Assembly: GCA_012295275.1 (NCBI GenBank)
Contig: CM022673.1
Coordinates: 18,653,810 to 18,715,809, forward strand
From: Chrysomallon squamiferum
Taxonomy: Eukaryota; Mollusca; Gastropoda; Neomphalida; Peltospiridae
Reading direction: 5' to 3'
Length of the DNA stretch: 62,000 nt
Shown: positions 16,566-33,079 of the stretch, one piece after another
Numbering within the stretch: the first letter of the stretch is position 1
How the letters are laid out: each line of letters opens with the position of its first letter
Program-made: the position numbers and the translations under genes
Notes under the pieces: generated by a model
The model's database searches: none
The model's input: the letters and a program-made list of their open reading frames with translations, nothing else
Told to the model about the DNA's origin: nothing

Positions 16566-16571
16566 AATAAA
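16566..16571 (+). terminator. Poly(A) signal of T1
   Basis: AATAAA 14 bases after the T1 stop, with a second copy just downstream. The T2 equivalent is at 24920-24925. Confidence 0.65.
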
Positions 16572-16572
16572 G

Positions 16573-17795
16573 AATAAAAAATAGTTTTTGTGTGTTTCTA
16601 AGAAAATTTATATATTCAACAAAAAGCTTTTTGTGTATGTGTGTGTTTGTATGTCAGTGTTTCTCTATGAAACTTAATTACTGAAGAGTCATTTCGTCTC
16701 TTTGATTATAATATATTCAGTATTATTAATTTAATTTTATAACACATAAAACCAATATATATCTTCAATCTGCCACCACTACTCTATTGTTACTGCTACT
16801 ATTACTGCTACTATTACTATTACTTCGACTACCACTACTCTACTATTACTGTTTCTGCTACTGCTATTTACCATTATTACTACTACCACTACAGTAGCTG
16901 ATACAGCTATTGTAACTACCAGTACAACCAGTACTACTATTACTACTGTTGCTGCTATTACTACTGCTACTGCTGCTACTACTACTAATTTTTATACTAA
17001 CAGTAATACTAATACTAATATTTACATGATTAATAGTAACAACAACAGGAACATAAGTAGATATGGGCTCACGACAGATGAAGTAAATAATTATTATAGT
17101 CACAATAGTTCATGTAACTTCAAAAGCAACAGATGCAGTAAAAGCAAACGTTCTTACGGACATAATGAGAAGATGAAAATGCAGAAACCACCATGGAAAA
17201 TCATAAACACCTTTCATGTATAAATACTATAATTATTGAAAACAGTGTTGATATTTCAAGGGCACCTGTAAGTGTAACACCGGTGTATTTGTTTAGAAGT
17301 TGATGGAGGAGTTAGAACGTGATAATTTCAGATTTTAGTTAACTAATTCAGTGAGTCAAACGTTACACGTTACTGTTTACCAGTGTTTCACAAGCAAATA
17401 AAACATGTTGACTTTGTCATTTATTGACGTCATGGTTGGCATACATCAGATACATCATGCTGCAACGTTAGTTCATACCTCGCAAAACAGTTTATGATTC
17501 CAATATTCACTGATATATTCTGAATGTATATTTTTGATTATTGCAGCATATATGTATGTATGCATTTATGAATCTATGTATATAGGTATGCATACATTAT
17601 TGATTTAGGTATGTGTTTTAGTGAATATGCATCAGTTTTATTTATGGTAACATTTTTGTTTGTTTGTTTCACCTTCTCCTAATCATCATCATAACAATTC
17701 AGAGGATAAATTAAAATTATAAACTTATAACATGAACAAAAAAGGAAAAAAATATACCACAGGACAAAATAACGGCAACAACAACAATAACAATA
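16573..17795. other. Intergenic, end of duplication unit 1
   Basis: AT-rich DNA with degenerate ACT/TAC trinucleotide repeats at about 16780-17000. From about 17080 it is closely similar to 25090-25790. No gene is supported; the open frames here are repeat-derived. Confidence 0.55.
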
Positions 17796-17799
17796 CCAC

Positions 17800-19060
17800 T
17801 TACATATAACTACATATCACTTTCCTTACACTTAACTACATATCACTTTGTCTTACGCTTAGCTACATATCACTTTGTCTTACACTTAACTACATATCAC
17901 TTTCCTTACACTTAACTACATATCACTTTGTCTTACACTTAACTACATATCACTTTGTCTTACACTTAACTACATATCACTTTGTCTTACACTTAACTAC
18001 ATATCACTTTGTCTTACACTTAACTACATATCACTTTGTCTTACACTTAACTACATATCACTTTGTCTTACACTTAACTACATATCACTTTGTCTTACAC
18101 TTAACTACATATCACTTTGTCTTACACTTAACTACATATCACTTTGTCTTACACTTAACTACATATCACTTTGTCTTACACTTAACTACATATCATCACT
18201 TTTGTCTACATATCATTCTGTCTTACACTTAACTACATATCATTTTGTCTTACACTTAACTACATATCATTCTGTCTTACACTTAACTACATATCATTCT
18301 GTCTTACACTTAACTACATATCATTCTGTCTTACACTTAACTACATATCATTCTGTCTTACACTTAACTACATATCATTCTGTCTTACACTTAACTACAT
18401 ATAACTTTTTCTTACACGTAAATACATATCACTTTTTCTTACACGTAAATACATATCACTTTTTCTTACACGTAACTACATATCACTTTTTCTTACACTT
18501 AACTACATATAACTTTTTCTTACACGTAAATACATATCACTTTTTCTTACACGTAAATACATATCACTTTTTCCTACACGTAACTACATATCACTTTTTC
18601 TTACACGTAACTACATATCACTTTTTCTTACACGTAAATACATATCACTTTTTCTTACACGTAACTACATATCACTTTTTCTTACACTTAGCTACATATT
18701 ATTCTGTCTTACACTTAACTATATATCACTTTGTCTTACACTTAACTACATATCACTTTGCTTATACTTAACTACATATCATTCTGTCTTACACTTAACT
18801 ACATATAACTTTTTCTTACACGTAAATACATATAACTTTTTCCTACACGTAACTACATATCACTTTTTTACACGTAGCTACATATCACTTTTTCTTACAC
18901 GTAACTACATATCACTTTTTCCTACACGTAACTACATATCACTTTTTCTTACACGTAAATACATATCACTTTTTCCTACACGTAACTACATATCACTTTT
19001 TCTTACACGTAAATACATATCACTTTTTCCTACACGTAACTACATATACCCCTAGCTACA
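17800..19060. repeat. 27-bp minisatellite array, copy 2
   Basis: Same 27-base unit as 6235-8075, about 47 units by length. The first half has the standard CTTTGTCTTAC form. From about 18400 a new variant dominates, with CTTTTTCTTACACGTAA, showing independent homogenisation after duplication. It marks the left edge of duplication unit 2. Confidence 0.95.
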
Positions 19061-19351
19061 TATCACATACGCTTTGTGCAACGTAGACAAACGAAATCAA
19101 AATGAAGTAAATAGTGTGACTTTAGCCTACATGTAGGATATTCAGAAAGGTAATATACCTGCCTCTTAAATTCATTACATATACATATATGAGAAGAAGA
19201 TACATTTTTATTGGTGATTTATTTTATTATTATTATTTTTTTTACAACACTGTCACTACGCTCAGTTATTTATTTCCATATTAGAGAACTCGACAACATT
19301 TAACATTTTAGTTTCCTCATCTCTGCTATTAAAGTATTTCATCGTTTACAG

Positions 19352-19460
19352 AGATATTGATGTTTTAAACGAAGACGGCTATTTACAAATAGTAGGGAGA
19401 ATGACTGACATGATAATACGAGGAGGAGTCAACATTTATCCCAAAGAGATTGACGAATAA
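19352..19460 (+). pseudogene. Orphan copy of ACSF2-like exon (hinge region)
   Basis: Near-identical to the ACSF2-like exon at 8376-8517, with its acceptor and upstream intron. It starts at the same point and reads through the DMIIRGG and NIYPKEI segments, then the frame ends at TAA 19458-19460 after a deletion that removes the last third of the exon and its donor. The exons corresponding to 9571 and 10234 are absent downstream. It was carried along by the segmental duplication and is non-functional. Confidence 0.9.
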
Positions 19461-21400
<1,940 letters not shown>

Positions 21401-21500
21401 GTTTCTTATCCTTATATCTAAACCAGTGTGATTGGCTGAAACAGACCGTACACGGGCTATACAAATGATGTCTTCCTAACGCTGAATAACAAGGCTGGAG

Positions 21501-23550
<2,050 letters not shown>

Positions 23551-24059
23551 TGAAACTTTATCTCATTCTTTGATTTGTCACCTACTCATCTAGAAGAGTG
23601 TCGAACTTACTTTTTCTAAATAAACAGTAAGAAAATTATATTTATGTTTGTTTTATATTTAATGTATATCGGAATATGTAGCATGATGTAAAACAGTGAC
23701 ACACATCCACACACACAAAACACACACACACACATCTACGTTTCCTTGCACTAATTCAGAATGTATCATAAAGAATTAGACTCGAAGTGTTTAATATATT
23801 TTCGCATCCCTTTGAAGACACACATACAAACTCTGACACATACACATGCACATGCACGAAACACACAGACATATGCCGGCTCACACGACCTTTGCCACAA
23901 TTATATCTAACTAAAGTATTTTCTTCACACAAAAACGATATCTCATGACTTGGATGTTATCATAAGATATCACATTTGATTGACTGGTGATAAGAATCAG
24001 TATTTTACATAAAAAGGATTCTCACTGCAACACGCTTCAGTACTGACTACGACACGACA

Positions 24060-24906
24060 ATGTTTGTGAAAATTTTACTCCTCTTGGTTGTTCTAGTGAG
24101 TGTCAACTCTCTTCCAGTTGCTGAATGGAGTCAGGCAGATCTGGACAAGTACAGTTCACATTAATAAGTGAAATTATAGCAAAATCGAGAATAAGCTAAA
24201 ATAAGTTCATATAATTTGTAAAGATCAGGTGACGGGTACCTGAATGATATTAAAATAAATAAATAACTAAATAAATAAAAAAATAAATAAATAAATAATA
24301 ATAATAATAATAATAATAATAAGATATATAAGATAATAAAACAACAGCCTGTGCTCCGCGGACTCCCGGGGGATCCGTAATGATTGTATTCGTCCGAGCG
24401 CTAAGTTTAAAACTTCAAAACGCTGAAATGTAAAATGTATAGTTATCACGATCAGGCTGATAAAGATAAACTTTTAAAATTTTATATATATCTTTAACTG
24501 AATAATATATATATATATTTCAAATGAGAGATGGGTCTGAGAAAGAGATTTTATCGTTAATCAGTAAAATCGGCTTATTAATTAGACAGACTTTTTAAAA
24601 ATCTGGGTCAGTTAGCTTTCATACATATATATATATATATATATATTTACTCACACAGAGAAACATGAATCTATACATACATACGTAAATACATTTACAA
24701 TAAACTTATTCAAACAGTGTAAATACATAAATTCAACATAACAGTATCTGCAACACTGTTTGTTTTCAGGACATGGTTTCAGCATAGGCACAGGAGGATT
24801 GCAGTACAACAATCCATCCGGCAGTTTCACAGCTGGAGTTAAACCACTCTTTAACGGAATTAAACCATCCGGAGCATACGCCGGTTTCACCTACCACTTC
24901 GGTTAA
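24060..24906 (+). pseudogene. T2: T1 copy lacking exon 2, probable pseudogene
   Basis: Exon 1 (24060-24144) and the terminal exon (24770-24906, ending at the same TAA) are nearly identical to T1, and the promoter is conserved. The region matching T1 exon 2, with the Lys-Arg site, is gone: intron 1 passes through an A/T microsatellite at about 24250-24330 straight into the GC-rich block of intron 2. The GC donor of exon 1 is also altered (GGCAAGT to GACAAGT). The alternative GT donor two bases on would join the last exon in the wrong frame. A product could form only with an unseen exon. Confidence 0.75.
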
Positions 24907-24925
24907 CTTACTTTAAGTGAATAAA

Positions 24926-26130
24926 GAATAAAAAATAGTTTTTTTGTGTTTCTAAGAAAATGAATATATTTTTAACAGTATTTTATTTTTGTATGTGTTT
25001 TTCTTTGAAATTTAATTACTAAAGAACTGAGTACAGTTACTTCGTATCGTTTGATTATAATAACAACAATGCTAACAGATGTAAAAATAATTATTATAGT
25101 TCATGTAATTTCAACAGCAACAGATGCAGTAAAAGCAAAAGTTACAACTGACATAATGAGAAGATGAAAATGCAAAAACTACCATGGAAAATCATAAACA
25201 CCTTTTATTCGGGCATAAATGCATAAATATTATAATTATTGAAAACAGTGTTGGTATTTTAAGTGTACCTGTATGTTTGACACTGGTGTATTTGTTTAGG
25301 ACTTGGTGGAGGAATTAGAACTTTAGCGTGATAATGTTAGAGTTTTAGTTAACTAATTCAGTGAGTCAAACGTTACACGTTACTGTTTACCAGTGTTTCA
25401 CAAGCAAATAAAACATGTTAACTTTGTCATTTATTGACGTCATGGTTGGCATACATCAGATACATCATGCTGCAACGTTAGTTCATACCTCGCAAAACAA
25501 TTTATGATTCTAATAGTCAGTGATATATTTTGAATGTATATTTTGGATTATTGCAGCATATATGTATGTATATAGGTATGCATACATTATGTATTTAGGT
25601 ATGTGTTTTAGTGAATATGCATCAATTTTATTTATGGTAATATTTTTGTTTATTTGTTTCACCTTCTTCTAATGATCATCATATAAATAGACGGCATAAA
25701 TTGAAATTATAAACCTATAATATGTACAAAGAGGGGGAAAATATATCATAGCACAAAATAACGGCAACGACGACAATAACAATAACAAAACAACAATAAT
25801 AGTAATCGTAACAATAATGATGATTTTGATGATAATGAAAGTAATAACGAAGAACAGGAGGAATAAAAAATGATTTGAAGTAATGTACATGTTCTGTTCA
25901 TTAGTAAAACGTTCTGATTTGCCTCAGGTTAATAATGAATAAATGTGTGTTTGTGTTGTCCCATCACGTATTAACATGCACATGCTACATAGCAAAGCAA
26001 ACGAGTTCTGCACATCGAGTACGTTATTTGTTGACAATTCCGTCAGAGCTGAGTCTGCCAATGAAAGTGACATTATTTATTTTATTTCCTGTTCCACATC
26101 CTGTTAATTTTCCACTTCCCTGTTTTACTG
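24926..26130. other. Intergenic, end of unit 2 to module A
   Basis: 25090-25790 matches about 17080-17760. Similarity fades near 25790, the right edge of the duplication. 25800-26130 is unique AT-rich DNA leading to the module A promoter. No other gene seen. Confidence 0.6.
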
Positions 26131-26132
26131 GG

Positions 26133-26138
26133 TATAAA
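26133..26138 (+). promoter_or_regulatory. TATA box of module A gene
   Basis: TATAAA in a GGGTATAAAGC context 53 bases before the ATG at 26191. No similar element with a signal-peptide ATG could be found before modules B1-B5. Confidence 0.65.
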
Positions 26139-26190
26139 GCTGAGGGTTAATGTAAACTGAATTAAATGTGCCAAGGCACGACTCAACAAA

Positions 26191-27514
26191 ATGTTGGTTT
26201 ATACCATTCTGGTCATTGGCTTTGCAAATCAGATACTTGCCGGATACGGAAACTTTGGCGGAGGAGGCAGACGTCCTACACCCAACCCGAATCCCGTAAG
26301 ACCCACGGATCCACAGTGGAATCCACAAAGACCTTCCGATCCGCAATGGAATCCGTCTAATCCTAAGCCAGGCAACCCACAGGGACCTATGTGGAATCCA
26401 CAGAGACCTACAGATCCACAGTGGAATCCACAAAGACCTACAGATCCACAGTGGAATCCACAAACACCTACAGATCCACAGTGGAATCCACAAACACCTA
26501 CAGATCCACAGTGGAATCCACAAAGACCTAGAGATCCACATAGGAATCCACAAAGACCTACAGATCCACAGTGGAATCCACAAAGACCTTCCGATCCGCA
26601 ATGGAATGCGTCTAATCCTAAGCCAGGCAACCCACAGGGACCTATAGACCCACAGTGGAATCCACAGAGACCTACAGATCCACAGTGGAATCCACAAAGA
26701 CCTACAGATCCGCAGTGGAATCGTCAAAGACCTAAGATCCAGGGAACCCACAAAGGGACCTACAGATCCACTGTGGAATCCACAAAGACCTAGAGATCCA
26801 CAGAGGAATCCACAAAGACCTACAGATCCACAGTGGAATCCACAAAGACCTACAGATCCACAGTGGAATCCACAAAGACCTATAGATCCACAGTGGAATC
26901 CACAAAGACCTACAGATCCGCAGTGGAATCCATCTAATCCTAATCCAGGCTATCCGCAAAGGCCTTCAGACCCCCAGTGGAATCCACAAATACCTGCAGA
27001 TCCACAATGGAATCCACCAAGACCTACAGATCCGCAATGGAATCCACAAAGACCTTCAGACCCACAGTGGAATCCACAAAGACCCATTGATCCACAATGG
27101 AATCTGTCTAGTCCAAGCAAACCAGGGAAGAATGATCCTCAGTGGACTTTACACAACCAGGGTAAGTCAGTTTGCAATATGTTTCCTTGGAATTATTTTG
27201 TTTTAGAATTTTACGATTGCTGAAAAAATTGTTAATAATGATTGTATTAGTAAACTACTATAGTCGAACTAATTCGCATTAAAAAGTGTGGACGATCTAT
27301 CTACATTATCCTAAATCATTTTATTATTGTTACTAATGCAAGAATACAAAGTTAAATTGAGCAAGGTTGAATGTTTATACATTGTCATTGTTGATCTTCG
27401 TTCAAGAGATTATACTTTCAAAGACAAAAATTTCAGTTCTTTACATAAATATATAATTTAATACATAACTGTTAATAATTCTTAACGACTGGCGCTTTCT
27501 AGTCGAAATCCATA

Positions 27515-27603
<89 letters not shown>

Positions 27604-28407
27604 GTCTGTCTGTCTGTTTCTCTGTGTATTCTAAAATATTTAAATATTGTTCAAAGATAACGTTCAACAAGATGTTTGTGCCGAATCATTAGCCAGTGGT
27701 AGCTGTGACTTCTACGACTGCTTCAAAAACTGCGACCAGTCATCTGCTCCAGTTCTCTTCGTGGCATCAAGATACTGCACAGCCTTCGACAACTGGAAAT
27801 TTGACCAAGAGGTTAGTTAAAGCTAGAAATCACTGTGATTGTTACGTAGATGTTGATGTTGTGTGTTGTTGTTTGAGTCACTACTTCAGGTACCACTATT
27901 AGTAGTAGTAGTAGTTGAAGTAGCTAGATGGTAGTAGTAGTTGTTGTTGTCGTCATTTTGTTCCTAAGGTTCCTAGTAAATTTAGTAATGATAACTTTAT
28001 ATAATTCTTGCTACAGGGTGAAGCTTACATCACAGAAGTAATCAAATGTCAAGGTCAGAAACTTGGTCCTCTGATTTGGAGTACTGACTGCAGAGACGTG
28101 GACAGTCAAGCCTCCTCCGCTCTGATCGGACAAAGCAAGGAAGACGACTGTTTCTTTCAGAATGGAAAATTCTGTGATGTTATGAGCAAACCGCAAAATG
28201 CGGAAGCTGCAGCCAAGATTTTTGCTTCAGGCGATCCTCGAATTGGCTTAAAGTAAATATATTTCTTCTTCTTTAAAGAATATGATGTAACAAAAAATCA
28301 CAAAATGTTTTTCTACAGAATACCTATTAAATCTATAATGTAATATTTTTAAAAGTGTAATTAATGCCACAGTCTAGAATGAATTTAAAAATATGGAATT
28401 ATAAACG

Positions 28408-28446
<39 letters not shown>

Positions 28447-28472
28447 TAATACCGAGTATGTGTGTGTTTAAA

Positions 28473-28514
<42 letters not shown>

Positions 28515-28953
28515 TCTGATTAACATAATTTTTTTTTTTTATTTTTATTTTTTTTATTTTATTTTATTTATTTATTTATTTATTTATTTTTATTTTTCTT
28601 TATTTAATTTAATTTTTAATTTTAATATTTTTTTAATAATTGTTGTTTATTATATTATTAATTCAACTGGTAAAACAAAACTAAAACTAAACGAATAGTT
28701 GATTTTGTGAAAAAGAATCAAATATTTAAGATTTCGATGTTGAGGTCTATTACATTATTTATTTATTTATTTATTTATTAGGATGATGCGATTTTTCAAG
28801 CACCTGTACGAGTCGGATTGTATGAGGACTGATGATGTTTACAGAGAAAACTTCAGCAAGCCGTTCATGAGTTACATGCGTAACGTTATGAGTAATATGA
28901 TGCACAGTCGAATGCGCATGCCCACGAACATAGGCAGAGGTGGAGACAAGTAG
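26191..28953 (+). CDS. Module A: secreted stanniocalcin-like protein with Pro/Trp/Asn repeat
   Basis: Exons 26191-27161, 27657-27811, 28017-28252, 28782-28953; phases 1, 0, 2. It starts with a signal peptide (MLVYTILVIGFANQILA). A long exon of about 30 ten-residue units of the type DPQWNPQRPT follows. Exons 2-4 encode ten cysteines matching stanniocalcin in order and partly in spacing: C-x8-C-x4-C-x3-C, later FFQNGKFC and a final YESDC. FDQE/GEAY sits at the phase 0 junction where stanniocalcins have FDTQGKAF. The tail is Met/Arg-rich and ends GRGGDK. The repeat exon shifts frame once between about 26725 and 26770: the ATG frame meets a stop at 26791-26793, while a second frame is open to the donor. 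Stanniocalcins are secreted glycoprotein hormones acting in calcium/phosphate balance; the role here is unknown. Confidence 0.7.
26275..27115 (+). repeat. 30-bp coding repeat (DPQWNPQRPT) in module A
   Basis: About 28-30 units of ten residues, with Trp, two or three Pro, Asn and Gln invariant in most. Twice an insert NPKPGNPQGP interrupts. Units are highly similar in DNA, so copy number is likely to vary between individuals. The minus strand gives long spurious open frames. Confidence 0.92.
27519..27599. repeat. (CT)n microsatellite in module A intron 1
   Basis: About 80 bases of CT followed by GTCT repeats, ending some 50 bases before the exon at 27657. Confidence 0.95.
28254..28779. other. 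Module A intron 3
   Basis: (CA)n at about 28409-28442, (ATT)n at about 28474-28512, then T-rich DNA with TTTA repeats. No coding signal. Confidence 0.7.
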
Positions 28954-29070
28954 GAAGTCTCGATATTTTCATATTGTTTCTGGAGTAAAATAATTAAATA
29001 ATAATATCACAAATACATGTAGATGATAGAAAAGTTTAGGTCATTTTCAGTTTGTTTTCTTTTTGAATTC

Positions 29071-29076
29071 AATAAA
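29071..29076 (+). terminator. Poly(A) signal after module A
   Basis: AATAAA about 118 bases beyond the module A stop. It supports module A being able to end on its own, even if a longer splice form exists. Confidence 0.5.
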
Positions 29077-30248
29077 TAGATTAATTAATGGATTTGTTAT
29101 TCTGTTGTAATAAGTTTTACTTACATGTCAGTTTCGTTTGACTGATTATAGATCAACATCAAATTCGTCGTCATCATCGTCACCATCTGTAGTAGTTGTA
29201 GTAGCAGCAGTAGTAATAGTATTAGTAGTATCAGAACTAAATAACATAAAATAAGTGGGAAATGGTAGAAAAATAAAACACATAAAAACAAACTCCCACA
29301 AACAACATTTCTCCACAGTCACAACAACCTCCTGGCTTAAAAGCAATGAATTTTCACTTATATCGATTTTTGTTTTGTCTTATTATGTCTTTAAACAGAA
29401 ATTTTACAAAGTTTTAAGTATTGATTATGGGTAAAACATATTTAGTTCAGGATTCCTAATCCGCCCAATTTAAACAGTTTTAATTAAAATTTAATTTCTC
29501 ATCGACATACCAATAATTAATGATTTGGTGTTTTTCTTTCTTTTAAAAATGTCCATCCTGCTTAACTGTGGGTTATTATTTTATCATATTACGTATTTTA
29601 TGTTTATATTTATTTCTATCAGTTTTGAACGCACTTGACTTAAGCTTCAACGTCTGTTGTTCTCGATATTAAAAATAAAAATACTAAAAGAGAAAGCAAT
29701 GGCAAGTTGTTTTTTTTTTTTCTTCTTTTTTTTTTCAATTAAACGAAATATTTCATATTTATAAAAGTGTGATTAAAATCTATTCAGTGTTTGAAATAAT
29801 AAACGATTGAAACAAATGTAGGAAAAGCACGATGTTATATCGTGAATGGAAATGTTAGGTTTACACTTACTTGCTACTCACAAACGTAGCGAGCCTACGT
29901 AACAAGTAGTCAGTAAAACGGTAGTTTTAAATCGCCTTTTATACGATTGCCAGTGTTTATTAAAACTAAAACAGTCTTTGCAGTCTTTGCAGTCTTTGCT
30001 TCTATAAAGGTTATTTTTTATATACATATTACATACGGACTTTAGCTAAACCTAACAACAGATAGAAACCACTTTCAATAACAAAAACAACATTGAACAT
30101 ATTACTACTGCTACTATGCTTCTTTTTCTTCTACTAATACTAAAAATAATGATGATAATAATAATAATAGTGATGATGATGATAATAATAATAATAATAA
30201 TACCAAAAGCAATAGGAACATAACACATATTTATGATTATTTCTATAG
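29077..30248. other. Spacer between modules A and B1
   Basis: AT-rich DNA with trinucleotide repeats at about 29158-29230 and 30148-30200. No signal-peptide exon or TATA-plus-ATG arrangement of the module A kind was found. A short Leu-rich open frame at 30117 is built from microsatellite and has no donor. Confidence 0.5.
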
Positions 30249-31056
30249 TTCTGCGAATCAGCAATGGGATACCAATTTAAGGCCTGCTCAGAATCTGGGA
30301 AAATCTAACAAAGTGAGAGAAGAAAGCACACGCAGACAACACAGTCTGTACAAAAGAACACCAGTTAACAAATCGTGGTCCAGCAGCCCACAAGAGTATT
30401 CCGTTTTATCAGGTCAGCAGAAACTATAAAAAAATTTAAAAAAAAAATTTACAAATAAAACTGAAATTTTATAATAAGAATTACAAATAACAATCCAATT
30501 TATGAAAAAGTGATAAAAATAAAAATCCACAGAGGCTATACATAAAGTTTAGATATGTTTCTATTTTCAAAAGAAATGTATTTAAAATATCTAACAGCAA
30601 TTAACTTTAACTAAATTAACTGTCTGAAGAATATGATTTCTTTTGCTGTCGTTTCCAGACAATGTACAACGTGGTGGCTGCAGCGGTTTCTCAGACACCG
30701 GTTCCTGTGATTTCTACGACTGTTTCAGCAGTTGTGATACGTCTTCCATCCCGGTTTTGTTTGCGGCGTCTTATTACTGCACAGCTTTGGAGAACTGGGA
30801 TTTTGATGACGAGGTTTCTTCTTTTAGTAATAATAATTTAAATTTCCAAATTTACTGATATTTGTTATTATACGTTCGTGTGTTTATTAATTCTTAAAAA
30901 TGTTAAACTTTAAAATTCGATATTACTTTTGATCGAATAATAACACAAATTTATTATCATCACCATGATCATTATCATTAATAGTATACTTATTATATTA
31001 TTATTATTTATTATTGTTGCTGTTATTGTTGTTGCTGGTTTCGTTCTTCTCAAATC

Positions 31057-31112
<56 letters not shown>

Positions 31113-31144
31113 GACGACAGATCATCAACATCATCACAACTATC

Positions 31145-31180
<36 letters not shown>

Positions 31181-31231
31181 TTGCTATTATTCTTATTACT
31201 ACTATTATTATTATTATTATTATTATCATCA

Positions 31232-31304
<73 letters not shown>

Positions 31305-32982
31305 TATTGTTATTATTATTATTATCACTGTTGTTGTTGTATCACAGGGCAAATCTTATATCAAAGATGTTATCAAATGTCAAAGTGAAAAACTTGGTCC
31401 ATGGATCACAAACACGAACTGTCGAGATATAAATAATCAAGCATACTCTACTCTGATTGGTCAGACAAAGGAATCAGACTGTTTCTATCAAAATGGAAAA
31501 TTCTGTGACATCATGGGCAAACCTGAAAATGCTGAAGCAGTTGCTAAAATATTTGCTTCTGGTGATCCCAAAGTTGGAGAGAAGTAAGACAATTTATTTT
31601 TTATCTATTTTTAATTTTAAATTTTTCCTTTATTCTTTTAATTTTTCTTTTTTAGTTATTATTTTTTTTTAATCATTTCAATTTTTTTATTATTATAATT
31701 ATGTTTTTTAATTTAAACACTTAGGTTTCATGACTGGAAAACATCTGGCACAAATATTGATATAAAAACAGTTACTTTTTCTCACTAGAGCCTGATTAAT
31801 TCTGTTATGATAATACATCAATAATTACTTTATTTAGATACGTTATTTCATTAACTATGAAGATACACCAGTTAATTAAATTTGTAACTAGCTAACTAAG
31901 TAAAGATTGTGAAAAATGAGCTCTTAAACAATTTTTGTTTATCACTGGCAGAATGTTCGAATTTTTCAAACATATTTTTGAATCTGACTGCCCAGGAACG
32001 GAGGATGTGTTTCAAAACAACTTCAAAAAGTCCTACATAGCCAACAGGTATTCTATTTCAATTTATAACAATAATAACTCAATGAATCGACCTTCAAATT
32101 ATTATTGTCATCATCTATCATCATCATTATCAATATAATTTTATCATGACCAACATCATAAAGTTTATTGTTGTTCTTCTTGTTGCTGACTGAATTATCT
32201 AAATGTAGTAACTGTAGACACATTTTGTTTTATTCATGCATCAAAGTTCACCAACTAATCTCTGGAAGCCAACTACTCAATCCAAAACGAAACCATCAAT
32301 ACCAACAAACATACCTCCAGCCAATCCATCTAATCCAACAAAACCAAATAACTGGAATCCATCAAGACCAGCCAACAGTAATCCAAAGAGTCCATCTAAC
32401 CCTTCAAGACCAAGTAACTGGAATCCATCAACACCAAAGAACAAACATCCAACTATTCCATCTAATCCTTCAAGACCAAGTAACTGGAATCCATCAACAC
32501 CAAAGAACAATAATCCAAGACACCCATCTAACCCCTCAAAAGCAAATAACTGGAATCCATCAAAACCAGAGAACAATAATCCAACGAATCTACCAGGACC
32601 ATCTAATCCAGGTAAGAAAGCAATGTCAGCTATATTTGTGATTATTGTGATAATTTCTTAACCAAAAATAAATAAATAAATGAAATAAAATAAAACAAAA
32701 TAAATAAATAAGTAAATAAATAAATTATAAAGTTACTTTAATCTTCATTACACTCTACAGTCTGTATATCCATGTATCTATCGCTGTGTGTGTGTGTTTG
32801 TGTGTGTGTTGTGTCTGTGTGTATGTGTCTGGGTGTGTGTACAGTGTGTGTGTCTGTGTGTTTGTCTGCGTGTCTGTGTGTGTGTCTGTGTGTATATGTT
32901 TTTTTGTGTGTGTGTCTGTGTCTGTGTCTGGGTGTTTCTGTGTGTGTGTGTGTCTGTGTGTCTGTGTGTCTCTGTGTGTGTA

Positions 32983-33079
<97 letters not shown>

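Noticed and set aside
30117-30220. Leu/Ile-rich ATG frame as a possible signal peptide for the B gene
   Set aside because: Mostly ATA/GAT microsatellite, no donor in a suitable phase, and no similarity to the module A first exon.
32048-32138. Read-through of c exons giving separate single-module proteins
   Set aside because: The unspliced frame ends soon in repeat-like sequence, the AACAG/GTATTC donor is kept in all four internal copies, and no module has its own promoter or signal peptide.
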